Below are positions 1 to 8,863 of a stretch of 23,390 nucleotides of DNA, one piece after another. Positions within the stretch are counted from its first letter, which is position 1. Each line of letters begins with the position of its first letter. This DNA comes from Anaerolineaceae bacterium UBA5311 (GTDB taxonomy: Bacteria > Chloroflexota > Anaerolineae > Anaerolineales > Anaerolineaceae), in assembly GCA_002411175.1 (NCBI GenBank), contig DHRN01000085.1, positions 1 to 23,390 of the forward strand, given 5' to 3'. A model generated the notes under the pieces. The model saw only the letters and a program-made list of their open reading frames with translations. It searched no databases and was not told the origin of the DNA. Both the position numbers and the translations under genes were made by a program.

Positions 1-62
1 GAATGTGTTTAGATTTAAAGGGGGAGCCGGGAGCAGGGAGCAGGGAATAGGAACTGGGTTTT

Positions 63-94
63 GTCATCCTGAGCCTCTTTTGCGAAGGATCTTG
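63..94. repeat. Dispersed intergenic repeat of the TCATCCTGAG type
   Basis: The stretch begins GTCATCCTGAG and ends GCGAAGGATCTTG. It resembles short dispersed repeats seen in many bacterial genomes, and is reminiscent of the TCATTGCGAG element at the far end of this window. No ORF here has a credible start or ribosome binding site. The preceding bases (about 20-50) are G-rich and contain repeated GGGAGCA units. The dispersed nature is inferred, since only one copy lies in the window. Confidence 0.45.
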
Positions 95-125
95 TCAATC
101 GGAACAAGAGGACCCTTGTAAATTA

Positions 126-279
126 CACTTACGAAGTGCTTGTCCCTTTCCAGCGAAGCCATCTTTTCGTAGGGAACGCGGCTCGTCCCATTCCGGCGAA
201 GCCATCTTTTCGTTGGGCGATACGTTTGTACCGGCGAAGCCATCTTTTCGTAGGGGACGGCTGCCATGCCGTCCCCTAC
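126..279 (+). repeat. Short array of about four degenerate 38-43 bp intergenic repeats
   Basis: Units begin at about 126, then 169, 212 and 250. Each has the form GTWGGG..., a variable middle, then CCGGCGAAGCCATCTTTTC. The spacing is 43, 43 and 38 bp. The same family forms a longer array at 10837-11170 and an inverted set at 11247-11325. The unit starting at 212 is matched in reverse complement at 11247-11275 with 26 of 29 bases identical. The unit length is not a multiple of three and the reading frames give only repetitive peptides, so this is non-coding. The rest of 1-364 holds only the repeat at 63-94, the hairpin at 250-279 and the promoter element at 329-334. Confidence 0.75.
250..279. 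repeat. Perfect 12-bp hairpin closing the repeat array
   Basis: GTAGGGGACGGC (250-261) and GCCGTCCCCTAC (268-279) are exact reverse complements separated by the six bases TGCCAT. No T-tract follows, so it is not a classical terminator. A degenerate copy in opposite orientation lies at 11301-11325. It is best read as the terminal unit of the dispersed repeat family. Confidence 0.7.
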
Positions 280-328
280 AACACATACATTGTTCAGTCT
301 GACAACCTGATCCACAACGAGGTGAAGG

Positions 329-334
329 TATAAT
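329..334 (+). promoter_or_regulatory. Candidate -10 element for the S9 peptidase operon
   Basis: A perfect TATAAT lies 30 bases before the start codon at 365. No good -35 box is present at 16-18 bp; the nearest TTGACA-like string (CTGACA, 299-304) is 24 bp away. The assignment therefore rests on the -10 match and its position. Confidence 0.4.
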
Positions 335-364
335 AAACACAACAATCATAACCAGAGGTGACAC

Positions 365-2248
365 ATGAGCAAGCAAAAACTCCCCAATGGACTCTGGCCC
401 AGCCCGGTTTCCCCATCAATGATCGCGGGCGGTGCCCGCGTCAATGACGTGCAATGGTCGCCAGATGGCAAAACCCTGGTCTGGTCGCAATCTGAAGATG
501 GCAAAACCAGCCTGTTTGCCTGGCGCGAAAACGAAGCCCCCTGGAACCTGAGCGGCGAATTCAACCCCTCGGGCGCGGTAGGTTACGGCGGCGGCGATTT
601 TTTTGCTGGCATGGAGGGTGTAATCTTCTGCGACCGCAATGGCAGGCTCTATTCCAAACCATATGGCGCGGGCATACCCAGGGCACTGACGCCTGAATTT
701 GGTGGCTGCGCCTCACCGGTTTTGAGCCCGGATGGCAAAACTGTTTTTTTTGTGCACACCTACGAAGGCAAGGACGTTTTGGCAAGTGTGCCTGCCGATG
801 GTTCGCAGTGGTCCCAAATCGTGCGGCAAGGCGCAGATTTTTACATGCAGCCCACGCTCAGCCCCGATGGATCGCTTTTAGCCTGGGTGGAGTGGGACCA
901 TCCCAACATGCCCTGGGACGGCAGCCGGCTGATGCTGGGCGAGTTGAATCATGGTGGCAGCCTGGAAGCAGCCTGGCACCTTGCCGGAGACGAACATACC
1001 GCCACTTTCCAACCGGCTTTCTCTCCCGATGGAAGCAAACTCGCCTGGCTGCAAAACGGAGAAGAGTTTGACGACCTGATAGTGCTGGATCTGGAAAACG
1101 GTAAACGCCAGGTGCTGGTCAGAAACCAAAGCATGTTGCCGCCCGCCTGGGTGCAGGGGCTGCGTGCCTTTAGCTGGACAACTGATGGTGAGGCGATTTT
1201 GTTTCTAATCAACAACCAGGCAACGGTTTCTTTGCATGCGGCTAAGCTTGACGATCAGGTTACGCTCCAACAAGCACAAGCTATTAATATCGACACAGGA
1301 AACTTCAGCCTGCTCGAGCAGCCAACGCTCTCACCAGACGGCAGGCTGGCGTTCATCGCTCAGTCACCCAGCCAGGCTCCCCGGGTCATCGTCCAAAAAG
1401 ACGATAACCGCCAGGTGGTGATGCGCAGCCGTGCTGACCTGCTTATGCCGGAAGATTTTTCGATACCCCAACCATTCAGCTGGACTTCCTCCGATGGCGT
1501 TTTGGTGCATGGGCTCTATTATCCACCAACCAACGCCAACTATTCGAGCGATGGAGCTCCACCGGTAATGGTTCACGTCCACAGCGGACCTACCGCGCAA
1601 GCTTTCAATGCCTTTATTATGGAAGCTGCCTTTTTCACAAGCCGGGGGTATGGTTACTTTGCGGTCAACTATCGCGGCAGCAGCGGTTATGGACGCAGTT
1701 ACCGCGAGGCTCTCAATGGCAACTGGGGCAGGATGGATCTGCAGGATGTGATCGAAGGCTGCCGGGCATTGGTGGATGCCGGCATGGCAGACCCCAGGAA
1801 ACTGGTGGTCAAGGGCGGCAGCGCGGGCGGCTATACCGCCTTGAACGCGCTCATCCATCACCCGGGGTTTTTCAAAGCCGGGATTGTATCCTATGGCGTC
1901 GCCAACCTCTTCCTGATGGATATGGACACGCACAAATTCGAAGCCCACTATAACGCTTCGCTGGTTGGCAAGCTGCCCGAGGCGGCAGAAAAGTATCACG
2001 CCTGGTCGCCAGCCTTCCACGCTGGCAAGATCCGCGACGCGGTGGCAATCTTTCAGGGCGGCGAAGATCGGGTGGTAACACCTGAGCAGTCGGAATCGAT
2101 CGTGAACATCCTGCGGGCAAACAAAGTGCCCCACCTTTACAAATTGTACGAGGGCGAGGGGCACGGCTTTCGCAAAAAGGCAACCCTGGTTGATTTTTAT
2201 GAAACAATCGACCGGTTTCTCAAGCAATATGTCATTTTCAGCCTGTAG
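365..2248 (+). CDS. S9 family peptidase (prolyl oligopeptidase / acylaminoacyl-peptidase type)
   Basis: This 627-residue protein is a serine peptidase that should release dipeptides or acylated residues from short peptides. The N-terminal two thirds form a beta-propeller of TolB/WD40-like repeats, visible as recurring SPDG motifs near residues 32, 121, 166, 220 and 323. The C-terminal alpha/beta-hydrolase domain (about 370-627) contains the nucleophile motif GGSAGGY with Ser486, then Asp568 (GGEDRV) and His600 (GEGHGF), so the catalytic triad is complete. The conserved NYRGSSGYG segment lies at about 435-443. There is no signal peptide, so a cytoplasmic peptide-scavenging role is likely. The start is supported by GAGGTG at 355-360. 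The next gene begins 8 bases after the stop, implying a shared transcript. Fold and class are secure; the exact substrate is not. Confidence 0.93.
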   Translation: MSKQKLPNGLWPSPVSPSMIAGGARVNDVQWSPDGKTLVWSQSEDGKTSLFAWRENEAPWNLSGEFNPSGAVGYGGGDFFAGMEGVIFCDRNGRLYSKPYGAGIPRALTPEFGGCASPVLSPDGKTVFFVHTYEGKDVLASVPADGSQWSQIVRQGADFYMQPTLSPDGSLLAWVEWDHPNMPWDGSRLMLGELNHGGSLEAAWHLAGDEHTATFQPAFSPDGSKLAWLQNGEEFDDLIVLDLENGKRQVLVRNQSMLPPAWVQGLRAFSWTTDGEAILFLINNQATVSLHAAKLDDQVTLQQAQAINIDTGNFSLLEQPTLSPDGRLAFIAQSPSQAPRVIVQKDDNRQVVMRSRADLLMPEDFSIPQPFSWTSSDGVLVHGLYYPPTNANYSSDGAPPVMVHVHSGPTAQAFNAFIMEAAFFTSRGYGYFAVNYRGSSGYGRSYREALNGNWGRMDLQDVIEGCRALVDAGMADPRKLVVKGGSAGGYTALNALIHHPGFFKAGIVSYGVANLFLMDMDTHKFEAHYNASLVGKLPEAAEKYHAWSPAFHAGKIRDAVAIFQGGEDRVVTPEQSESIVNILRANKVPHLYKLYEGEGHGFRKKATLVDFYETIDRFLKQYVIFSL

Positions 2249-2256
2249 GAGGACAA

Positions 2257-3087
2257 ATGGAACGGGAATTGTCGCTTGCTTCCGTTGGTGGTAAGCAGCT
2301 TTGGGGCAAGGTCAGGGGAGATCCAGCATCATCGCGAGCTGTGGTTGTTTTGGTGCATGGGCTCGGCGAGCATATCCAGCGCTACGAGCATGTCGCCGAA
2401 GCCTTTGCGCGAAGAGGATTTGCGCTGCTTGGTTTTGACCAGCAGGGGCATGGAAAAACCCATGGAAAACGCGGCGTGATCGCAGCAAACAACTCGCTTT
2501 TGCGCGATATTGAAGCCATGGTAATTTTGGCGAAGCAATTGGCTCCCGAAAAGCCGGTCTATCTGTATGGTCACAGCCTGGGTGGTGTGGAAGTTCTCTA
2601 TTACGGTTTAAATGGAAGAGAAAAAGTGGACGGCATCATGGCTACCAGCCCGGGAATCGATCCGGATATTATGTCGAAAATTCAAAGGGTGTTAGTAAGG
2701 CTGCTTAAACCAATCCTGCCAAGGCTGACAATTGATAATGGATTGGATGCCAATGCCCTCTCGCGCGACGATGAAGTGGTAGCTCGATATCAGCGGGACG
2801 CGCTGGTTCATCCAAAAATCAGCCTGGAACTGGCTGCTTTTATGCTCGATGGCGGGGACGATGTAAGGAGCCGCGCCGACGAGTGGCAAGTGCCGCTCTA
2901 CCTGGCGCATGGCAGTGCCGATACAATTTGTCCTGTTGAAGGATCGCGCGCCTTTGCCAGTATGCTCGCAGAGAAGGTTGTTTACCAGGAATGGGAAGGG
3001 CTCTTCCACGAAACCCATAATGAACTCGAGCAGGAGCAGGTTTTGGCGACTATGCTGGATTGGCTGGATGGGCAGCTAAGCGGCTAA
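2257..3087 (+). CDS. Alpha/beta hydrolase, monoacylglycerol lipase / lysophospholipase-like
   Basis: The 276-residue product has the standard length and motifs of the serine aminopeptidase S33 / monoacylglycerol lipase group. HGLGEH (34-39) forms the oxyanion-hole region and DQQGHGKTHG (61-70) is the typical segment before the lid. The nucleophile elbow GHSLGG gives Ser107; Asp222 (HGSAD) and His251 (GLFHETHNE) complete the triad. It probably hydrolyses monoacylglycerols or similar acyl esters in the cytoplasm, because no signal peptide is present. The start follows a strong GGAGG at 2248-2252, partly overlapping the upstream stop codon, so translation is likely coupled to the S9 peptidase gene. 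The ester substrate is inferred from the family only. Confidence 0.9.
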   Translation: MERELSLASVGGKQLWGKVRGDPASSRAVVVLVHGLGEHIQRYEHVAEAFARRGFALLGFDQQGHGKTHGKRGVIAANNSLLRDIEAMVILAKQLAPEKPVYLYGHSLGGVEVLYYGLNGREKVDGIMATSPGIDPDIMSKIQRVLVRLLKPILPRLTIDNGLDANALSRDDEVVARYQRDALVHPKISLELAAFMLDGGDDVRSRADEWQVPLYLAHGSADTICPVEGSRAFASMLAEKVVYQEWEGLFHETHNELEQEQVLATMLDWLDGQLSG

Positions 3088-3104
3088 CCCGCTCTTGTCG
3101 GGTT
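3086..3104 (+). terminator. Weak stem-loop at the end of the hydrolase operon
   Basis: AACCCG (3086-3091) pairs with CGGGTT (3099-3104) around a 7-base loop, starting inside the stop codon. No U-tract follows. It could slow transcription between these convergent genes but does not qualify as a textbook intrinsic terminator. Confidence 0.3.
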
Positions 3105-3132
3105 GTGCAGCTCGCTCCGCCCCCATCTCTTT

Positions 3133-6100
3133 TTAATCGTCCGGCGGTTCCTCATCGGGCGGGGTTGGCGTGGGGGTCACCGTCGGTTCCGGCGGCATGG
3201 TTGCCGTTGGAGTTGGGGTGACCGTGATGGTCGGCGTGACCGTCGGTGTGGGTGTGGGAATGTCGAGATACAAGACCCACTTTTTCTGCACCTCGGTGTT
3301 GATCGTACTATGCAGGGTCACCCGCAAAGTGATCACGCTTGCGTCAATATCCTCCATATCCCAGGAGAAAATCTCTGCTGTTGAACTGATTGGTGCAGTT
3401 ACCCAATCGATCGTGAGCGGGTGCCACTCATTCGGGTCAGCCCCCACTCCCCAATGCAGTTTGAACTGCTTGAAGTTTGCCGTGGCATCGATCACCCCGG
3501 CGATGATGAACGGATTCTCCCGAATGGTCACGCCGTCAGTAATTCCCACCAATTCGATGATCGGACGGGGATCGTCCATCCGGCATTCACGTTCGGGCTT
3601 TATCACCAACGGGTCCGGGAAACCGAGGTTATCCGCCCAGGCTTTCCCTGTGTCGGTGTTCAACCACTTGATCGCGTCTTCATCTTCGACGTTAATGATC
3701 AACTCTTCCCGGGTAAATTCCGAGCAAGCCGCAGAAGCGGTCAGGTTGGTCCAGGAGTCAATATTCAGTCTCAACCACAAGTCCTCATCTTCCGGCAGGG
3801 GAGGTTGGTCTGAGGCAAAAATCTCTGTGCGATGCTGAGGACAATATTCGCCAGGCTGTGTGCCCGACACCGAACAGATGGTGTAATCGACCACGTCGCT
3901 CGGTCTGGGGAAGGGAGCGCTAACACCACCCAGATAGCGGTTGGTAGCTGCCTGCATAATCTCCGCCCAAATTGGCGCGGCGCCTTCCACCCCGGTGGTA
4001 TTGATCATTGGTGTGTAATCGGCATTACCAACCCATACGCCAACAGTGAGATCCGGAGTGTAACCAACAGTCCAGTTGTCGCGAAAATCGTTGGTTGTAC
4101 CGGTCTTTACCGCTGCCGGGAAGGGCAGGTTGAGAATCGAGTTGTAGCCAAACATCGGCGCGCGCGCTTCCCGATCGGACAAAATTGATGATATCAGATA
4201 GGTGTGAGCTGCTCTGACAACCTGGTCGCCCGTCGGCGGTTGGTATTCGAATAAAACCTGTCCGCTGTGGTCAACCACCTTGGTGATGGCAACCGGTGAG
4301 ACTTTGCGCCCTTCGTTCGCCAAAACCTGGAAAGCGCCGGTCAATTCGAGCAAACTTACCTCGCCACCACCCAGCGTCAGCGAAAGTCCGTAGTCAGAGC
4401 GGTTGAGGCTGGTGATGCCGAGCCGTCTCGCCATATTGATGAAACCATCCGCCTGGGGGGTGGTCGGGTCGTCATAGATACCGACGTATTCCAGCGCTTT
4501 GACAGCGGGAATGTTGTATGAATTAGCCAGGGCATCCCTCAACAAAACAGGTCCGTGGAAACGACCGTCATAATTGACTGGTTCGTAATCAGGGCTGGTG
4601 TCAAAGGGATCGGTGGATGGTCTGAACGAAGAGGGCACATCCCAAATCAGGGTGGAAGGAGTCCAATCCTTTTCCAAAGCAGCCAGATAGGTGATTGGTT
4701 TGATCGCCGAGCCTGGCTGGCGTGTATTGGTGAGCGCCATGTTCACCTGCCCGCTAATCTCAGCATTGTGGAAATCAGCCGAGCCGACCATGGAGAGGAT
4801 CTCGCCGTTCTTTGAGTTCATCACAATCACGGCGCCATTCGTGGCATTTTTGCCTGTCATTTGTGCCAGCTGGTTGGTCACCGCCTGTTCAGACTCGCGT
4901 TGAAGGTCAGGGTCAATCGTGGTGTAAACTGTGAACCCCGAGCGGTAAATCGTCTGAGCGTCAAATTGAGATTCCAGCAGTGATTGAATGAACACCACCC
5001 AGTGTGGGAATTGCATGCCAATTTCCCGCTTTGTGAATTCGTAGGCTTCCAGATGTTCGGTTGCCTCGATAGTTTGGATCGCGTTTACGCAAACCGCTTC
5101 CAGGCTTTCACCGATATGAATACAGCCTTTTTCGTTGCTGAGTTCGTACATCAGAATCAGCACGGTCTTAAACCGGTCGATTGTGGCATCCCGGTTGTTG
5201 TAAATGTCATAAACTGCCGGTGATTGCGGCAGCCCGGCAAGAAAAGCTGATTGCCACAAGTTTAATTCAGCCGCTGTCGTATTGAAATAAGTGGCAGCGG
5301 CTGCTTCGATGCCATAGGAAAGATTTCCATAAAAAATCTCGTTTAGGTACAACTCGAGCACCTGTTCCTTGCTGTACCTGCGGGTAATTTCGGCAGCCAG
5401 AATAATCTCACGCGCTTTACGCTCGTAGGTCTGGTCGTAACGTTCGTCGGTGAGTAAAAGCAATCGCGCGAGCTGTTGAGTGATTGTTGAAGCGCCGGAG
5501 ACAATCTCACCTTCGGTGTAGTTGGTGTAGAGCGCACGCGCCAGCGCCACCAGGTCAAACCCCGGATGGTTGTAATACTCTTTGTCTTCCGTCGCGATGG
5601 TCGCGGCGATCACATATGGAGAGATACGTTCAAGTGGAACGTAGGTGCGCTTGCCGGCATTTGGATCGACAATTTCGTAAAGAATGTTGCCATTGCGATC
5701 CAGGATGTAGGTGGTTTCAAACTGGGATGCCCGGTTCTGCAGCTCATCGACCGGAGGCAGTGTACTGGCGATTTCAAAGTACTTGCTAACTGCAAAGATA
5801 CCTGCTGCGAGCAGGGCGATCAGCAGGATGATAATCACAATAATAATTCCACGACCGAAGCAGCTGGTTTTACGCTTTTTCTTTTTTCGCACGGGTGTCT
5901 CTCCTTGCACCCCAACCGGGGTGGGTCTGGTGTCGGCGGTTAATGAGACAGGCGCTGCTGCCCTGACCGGCTCACGATTGGTCGGGGTGGAGTGGCGCAG
6001 GTTAACAGGATGGGTATCGCTCTGCACAGCCTGATCTGCCGGGGTAAAAGCGACATGGCTTAGCCTGGTTGCCTGTTGGTCAAATTCTTCAACGATTTCG

Positions 6101-6420
6101 GGCAGAACTTCAACCGCTTCTGCAGGCTGAACCGGAGTAACAGGCGGGATTGTTTCCACAAAATCCTGGGTCACGGGTTGTTTTGGAGCGGGTTCTGCCT
6201 CAGAGTCAGAGATATCCCCGATTGCCCAGTGACCGGTCTGGAATTCGCTGCCAGGATTGTGGTAATTATGTTGACCACTGATTTCCGCTTTACTTAAAGG
6301 AAGGTCGGCAAAATTATCCAGCTCAGGAAATTCGCCGGGATTATTGGCTCCCAGGGAAGCATCCGTGCTTTCCGGGCTGGGTTCGTTTTGTTGGTTATTG
6401 TTTGATACGTGTGTTTCCAT
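3133..6420 (-). CDS. Class A penicillin-binding protein (PBP1A-type transglycosylase/transpeptidase)
   Basis: This 1095-residue bifunctional enzyme polymerises and cross-links peptidoglycan on the outer face of the membrane. Order of parts: a long, Pro/Glu-rich cytoplasmic segment (1-180); a basic stretch then one membrane helix (about 190-212); a GT51 glycosyltransferase with the catalytic EDKEYYNHPGF (Glu278) and STITQQLARLL (from about 311); a transpeptidase with Ser571-x-x-Lys574, Ser634-Tyr-Asn636 and KTGT (772-775); a C-terminal extension with paired cysteines; and a Thr-Pro tail (about 1055-1095). The longest frame begins at TTG 6447, but ATG 6420 sits 7 bases behind GGAAGAG and was chosen. 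It is convergent with the hydrolase operon and divergent from the gene at 6507. The roughly 180-residue N-terminal extension and the TP-rich tail are longer than usual for the class. Confidence 0.95.
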   Translation of the reverse strand: METHVSNNNQQNEPSPESTDASLGANNPGEFPELDNFADLPLSKAEISGQHNYHNPGSEFQTGHWAIGDISDSEAEPAPKQPVTQDFVETIPPVTPVQPAEAVEVLPEIVEEFDQQATRLSHVAFTPADQAVQSDTHPVNLRHSTPTNREPVRAAAPVSLTADTRPTPVGVQGETPVRKKKKRKTSCFGRGIIIVIIILLIALLAAGIFAVSKYFEIASTLPPVDELQNRASQFETTYILDRNGNILYEIVDPNAGKRTYVPLERISPYVIAATIATEDKEYYNHPGFDLVALARALYTNYTEGEIVSGASTITQQLARLLLLTDERYDQTYERKAREIILAAEITRRYSKEQVLELYLNEIFYGNLSYGIEAAAATYFNTTAAELNLWQSAFLAGLPQSPAVYDIYNNRDATIDRFKTVLILMYELSNEKGCIHIGESLEAVCVNAIQTIEATEHLEAYEFTKREIGMQFPHWVVFIQSLLESQFDAQTIYRSGFTVYTTIDPDLQRESEQAVTNQLAQMTGKNATNGAVIVMNSKNGEILSMVGSADFHNAEISGQVNMALTNTRQPGSAIKPITYLAALEKDWTPSTLIWDVPSSFRPSTDPFDTSPDYEPVNYDGRFHGPVLLRDALANSYNIPAVKALEYVGIYDDPTTPQADGFINMARRLGITSLNRSDYGLSLTLGGGEVSLLELTGAFQVLANEGRKVSPVAITKVVDHSGQVLFEYQPPTGDQVVRAAHTYLISSILSDREARAPMFGYNSILNLPFPAAVKTGTTNDFRDNWTVGYTPDLTVGVWVGNADYTPMINTTGVEGAAPIWAEIMQAATNRYLGGVSAPFPRPSDVVDYTICSVSGTQPGEYCPQHRTEIFASDQPPLPEDEDLWLRLNIDSWTNLTASAACSEFTREELIINVEDEDAIKWLNTDTGKAWADNLGFPDPLVIKPERECRMDDPRPIIELVGITDGVTIRENPFIIAGVIDATANFKQFKLHWGVGADPNEWHPLTIDWVTAPISSTAEIFSWDMEDIDASVITLRVTLHSTINTEVQKKWVLYLDIPTPTPTVTPTITVTPTPTATMPPEPTVTPTPTPPDEEPPDD

Positions 6421-6494
6421 GGTTTTTCTCTTCCATCTATTAACCAAGATTTTAACATAAAGCAGCTATCGCTTCTTTTTCTATAACACTACCT

Positions 6495-6500
6495 TATAAT
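6495..6500 (+). promoter_or_regulatory. Candidate -10 element of a leaderless transcript
   Basis: A perfect TATAAT ends exactly 6 bases before the ATG at 6507. Transcription would then start at or next to the start codon. No Shine-Dalgarno sequence is present in the preceding bases (ACCTTATAATTATCTC). The -35 region (about 6472-6477, CTTCTT) is poor. The 86-bp gap to the divergent penicillin-binding gene is AT-rich and probably carries both promoters. Confidence 0.45.
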
Positions 6501-6506
6501 TATCTC

Positions 6507-8849
6507 ATGAATAACGGACCCTTTTTCGCGAATGACCCGATTGGGCTTACCCTGGCAGCCGATCAACATTTTGGCGCCGGTGATGCCAGGCAGGATATCA
6601 TATGGCAATTACTGATTGATGATTCGCGCCATCTGAGCCTATATTCAACGCTCGGATTGCAGGCGCAAGCTTTCCATTTCTTCCCCCAGTTTTGTCTGAA
6701 CAAGGCAACCCGCTCGGATGTTTGTGATTTTTTCTCAGCCCCACGAGTAACCGCGATTTACAGCAACTATGCCAGGCTGGTAGCCACACCCTTCGAAACG
6801 CTGGAAGCCGCCCTGGAAGTTTGGGTGAAAACAGGCAGCCTGCTGCTCGGCAGAATGAGAATCACCAATCATTCCGAAGAAACTTTGGGTGTGGCTGCGC
6901 GCCTGGCAGCCAAACTGGTTTCCTTACGTGGCAGTTCCGATCTTAAGCACATCCGCCAGAGTGATCAGACCTTTTTGAAGGGTCACTCGGGCAATATTTC
7001 TATCAGTCTGACGCTGGAAGGGCTTTCCAAAACTGTGCTCAGCCCGAGCATGGGTCTCGAACAAGGCAGGCAGCTATCACCCGGGCAAAGCCTGACGGTT
7101 TTCTGGCAGGCACACTTTCAGTCCGAAAGCGAAGGCGACCTGCATGCCCCGGCTATCCAATTACCGCTTAATTGGGATGCGGAAATAGCCAGGCTGAATG
7201 TAGCCAACCAGGCAAGAATCATACAAATCAGCACTCCGTTGGCTGCCTGGGATGCCGCGCTCTACTCAAGCCAAAACCAGGCATTCCAGCTGCTGTCAAA
7301 AAACCCGGCGGGTGAGCTGCAGGTCTTGAAATGCCGTGGGCTGCACACTGCCTTTCCTGTTTTCTTGAATGCAGGTAGTCTTAACAAAGTCGACTTAGCT
7401 TCATCGCTTGAGCTCTGGCAATTGCTGATGAGCCTGATGCCTGCCCAGGTTGAGCTGGCTGCAGAGATTTTTTCAAGATACCTTTCATTGGCAGTTGAGC
7501 GCTGTGGTAATGGTGAAAACGGAGAACCTCCCTTTCCCTGCCTGGTGCGGCTGGGCTGGAAAATCCACCAACACTACCAGGACAAAGCCTTTCTCGTCGC
7601 GATTTATCCTGCCCTTAATGAGCTGCTGAGGTGCTGGTTTGATTCTAAAAACGACCGCGACCAGGACGGGGTTCCCGAATGGAGCAGCCCCGGACAGTGC
7701 GGGCTCGAATCGTGGGCTGTTTTCAACCTGGCAGATGAAGCAGCTTTGCCCACCCGGATCAGTTTTACAGAATCGATCGGTCTTGCTGCCCTGTTCATGT
7801 CAGAGTTGGAAATCCTACAGAAAATAGCGGCAATCCTGGAGAAGCAAGAGGATTTGGAAGAACTCAAGAAGCTATATAAGGGTCTTGAAAGATGGAGTGT
7901 GGATTTGGGCAAAAAAGACCCCCAACCAGGGTTTGTCGATTACCAGAGCCATGAAACGCATAAATCGCAGGTCTTGTTTGAGGGCAATTTGACCGATTTT
8001 GGACACAAAGCGTTTTATTTGGCACATCCCGCGCGGATCAATATTCGCCTGAAGCCGCAGCTCCAGTTCAAAAAGCCAGCGCCTTTCACCATCGTTGGCG
8101 AAAACAGAAACGGCGAAAAGACAGAAGAAGTGGTCAACAGCGCCGACCTGGTCTGGCTGCCAGGCAGCTTTTTCGTCACCTCGCGGGAAATCTATACCCG
8201 CATCGATCGTTTTGACGGTCTCAATTTGGCAGACACCCGGCTGCAGGTTTACGCGGCAGATTTGAATATCGACGACATCAGCCAGCTTTTTTGCGACTTT
8301 GCTGTCAGCGAAAAGGACGATCAGGATGACCGCAAACCCACAATCAGCATCCGGAATTTGCTTGCGGGCACAAAGTATGGACTGCCGGAATCGCTGGACC
8401 TTACAGAGGATATGCAAGTGGTTAACCTGGGCTGGAATTGCCTGCTGATCTCACACCTGGTCGATATCGGCGAGAACGAATTGGCTTTTCAGATATTCAG
8501 CCAGCTGATGGGAGGGCAAATCGGCTCGTTAAAATCTGACCATGCCGGAAACGACTGCTGGCACGCGCAGACAGGCAGGTTGCAAGGAACGAATAACTCA
8601 ATTGGCAGCCTGATTCCGGTCAGCTTGTTCCTGGAAATAGCTGGAATCCGGATTTACCACGAGAACAAGGTCAGCATCCAGGGAGCGAACCCCTTTCCCT
8701 GGGCTTTCAAGGTCTTTTTCAAGGGGCTGGAAGTCGTTCGAGACGGCAAAAACAGCACAATTTGCTTCCCCAACGGCGAGACAGAGCACCATTTCGGCAG
8801 CAGCCTAAAAACCTTTAGCCGCCTGCCAGCGGACAATTTGGGTACATGA
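6507..8849 (+). CDS. Large protein resembling six-hairpin (alpha/alpha barrel) glycosidases, substrate unknown
   Basis: I do not recognise a specific family for this 780-residue protein. Residues about 30-230 look like a beta-sandwich (alternating strands, GRMRITNHSEE at 115-125), as found before the catalytic barrel of glycogen-debranching and GH63/GH78-type enzymes. Residues about 300-470 and 615-740 are helical. They include DSKNDRDQDGVPEW (379-392), close to the D-x-D-x-DGxPEW loop common in (alpha/alpha)6 glycosidases, and a paired helix segment WNCLLISHLVDIGENELA (643-660). A second beta-rich insert spans about 490-600. No signal peptide is seen. The start has a -10 box but no ribosome binding site. 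The lipoprotein gene follows after 14 bases. Carbohydrate processing is inferred from architecture only, and catalytic residues cannot be assigned from sequence alone. Confidence 0.55.
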   Translation: MNNGPFFANDPIGLTLAADQHFGAGDARQDIIWQLLIDDSRHLSLYSTLGLQAQAFHFFPQFCLNKATRSDVCDFFSAPRVTAIYSNYARLVATPFETLEAALEVWVKTGSLLLGRMRITNHSEETLGVAARLAAKLVSLRGSSDLKHIRQSDQTFLKGHSGNISISLTLEGLSKTVLSPSMGLEQGRQLSPGQSLTVFWQAHFQSESEGDLHAPAIQLPLNWDAEIARLNVANQARIIQISTPLAAWDAALYSSQNQAFQLLSKNPAGELQVLKCRGLHTAFPVFLNAGSLNKVDLASSLELWQLLMSLMPAQVELAAEIFSRYLSLAVERCGNGENGEPPFPCLVRLGWKIHQHYQDKAFLVAIYPALNELLRCWFDSKNDRDQDGVPEWSSPGQCGLESWAVFNLADEAALPTRISFTESIGLAALFMSELEILQKIAAILEKQEDLEELKKLYKGLERWSVDLGKKDPQPGFVDYQSHETHKSQVLFEGNLTDFGHKAFYLAHPARINIRLKPQLQFKKPAPFTIVGENRNGEKTEEVVNSADLVWLPGSFFVTSREIYTRIDRFDGLNLADTRLQVYAADLNIDDISQLFCDFAVSEKDDQDDRKPTISIRNLLAGTKYGLPESLDLTEDMQVVNLGWNCLLISHLVDIGENELAFQIFSQLMGGQIGSLKSDHAGNDCWHAQTGRLQGTNNSIGSLIPVSLFLEIAGIRIYHENKVSIQGANPFPWAFKVFFKGLEVVRDGKNSTICFPNGETEHHFGSSLKTFSRLPADNLGT

Positions 8850-8851
8850 AG

Positions 8852-8857
8852 TAAAAT
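8852..8857 (+). promoter_or_regulatory. Candidate -10 element, leaderless arrangement repeated
   Basis: TAAAAT ends 6 bases before the ATG at 8864, the same spacing as the TATAAT before the gene at 6507. No ribosome binding site lies between. A good -35 is absent, so the call depends on the repeated geometry. Confidence 0.3.
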
Positions 8858-8863
8858 CAAGTT

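Noticed and set aside
1364..2227. 287-codon minus-strand ORF
   Set aside because: It lies opposite the S9 peptidase, whose triad and repeats are clear. The antisense product has no recognisable domain.
6421..6447. TTG start for the penicillin-binding protein
   Set aside because: No ribosome site precedes TTG 6447, whereas ATG 6420 has GGAAGAG at a suitable distance.
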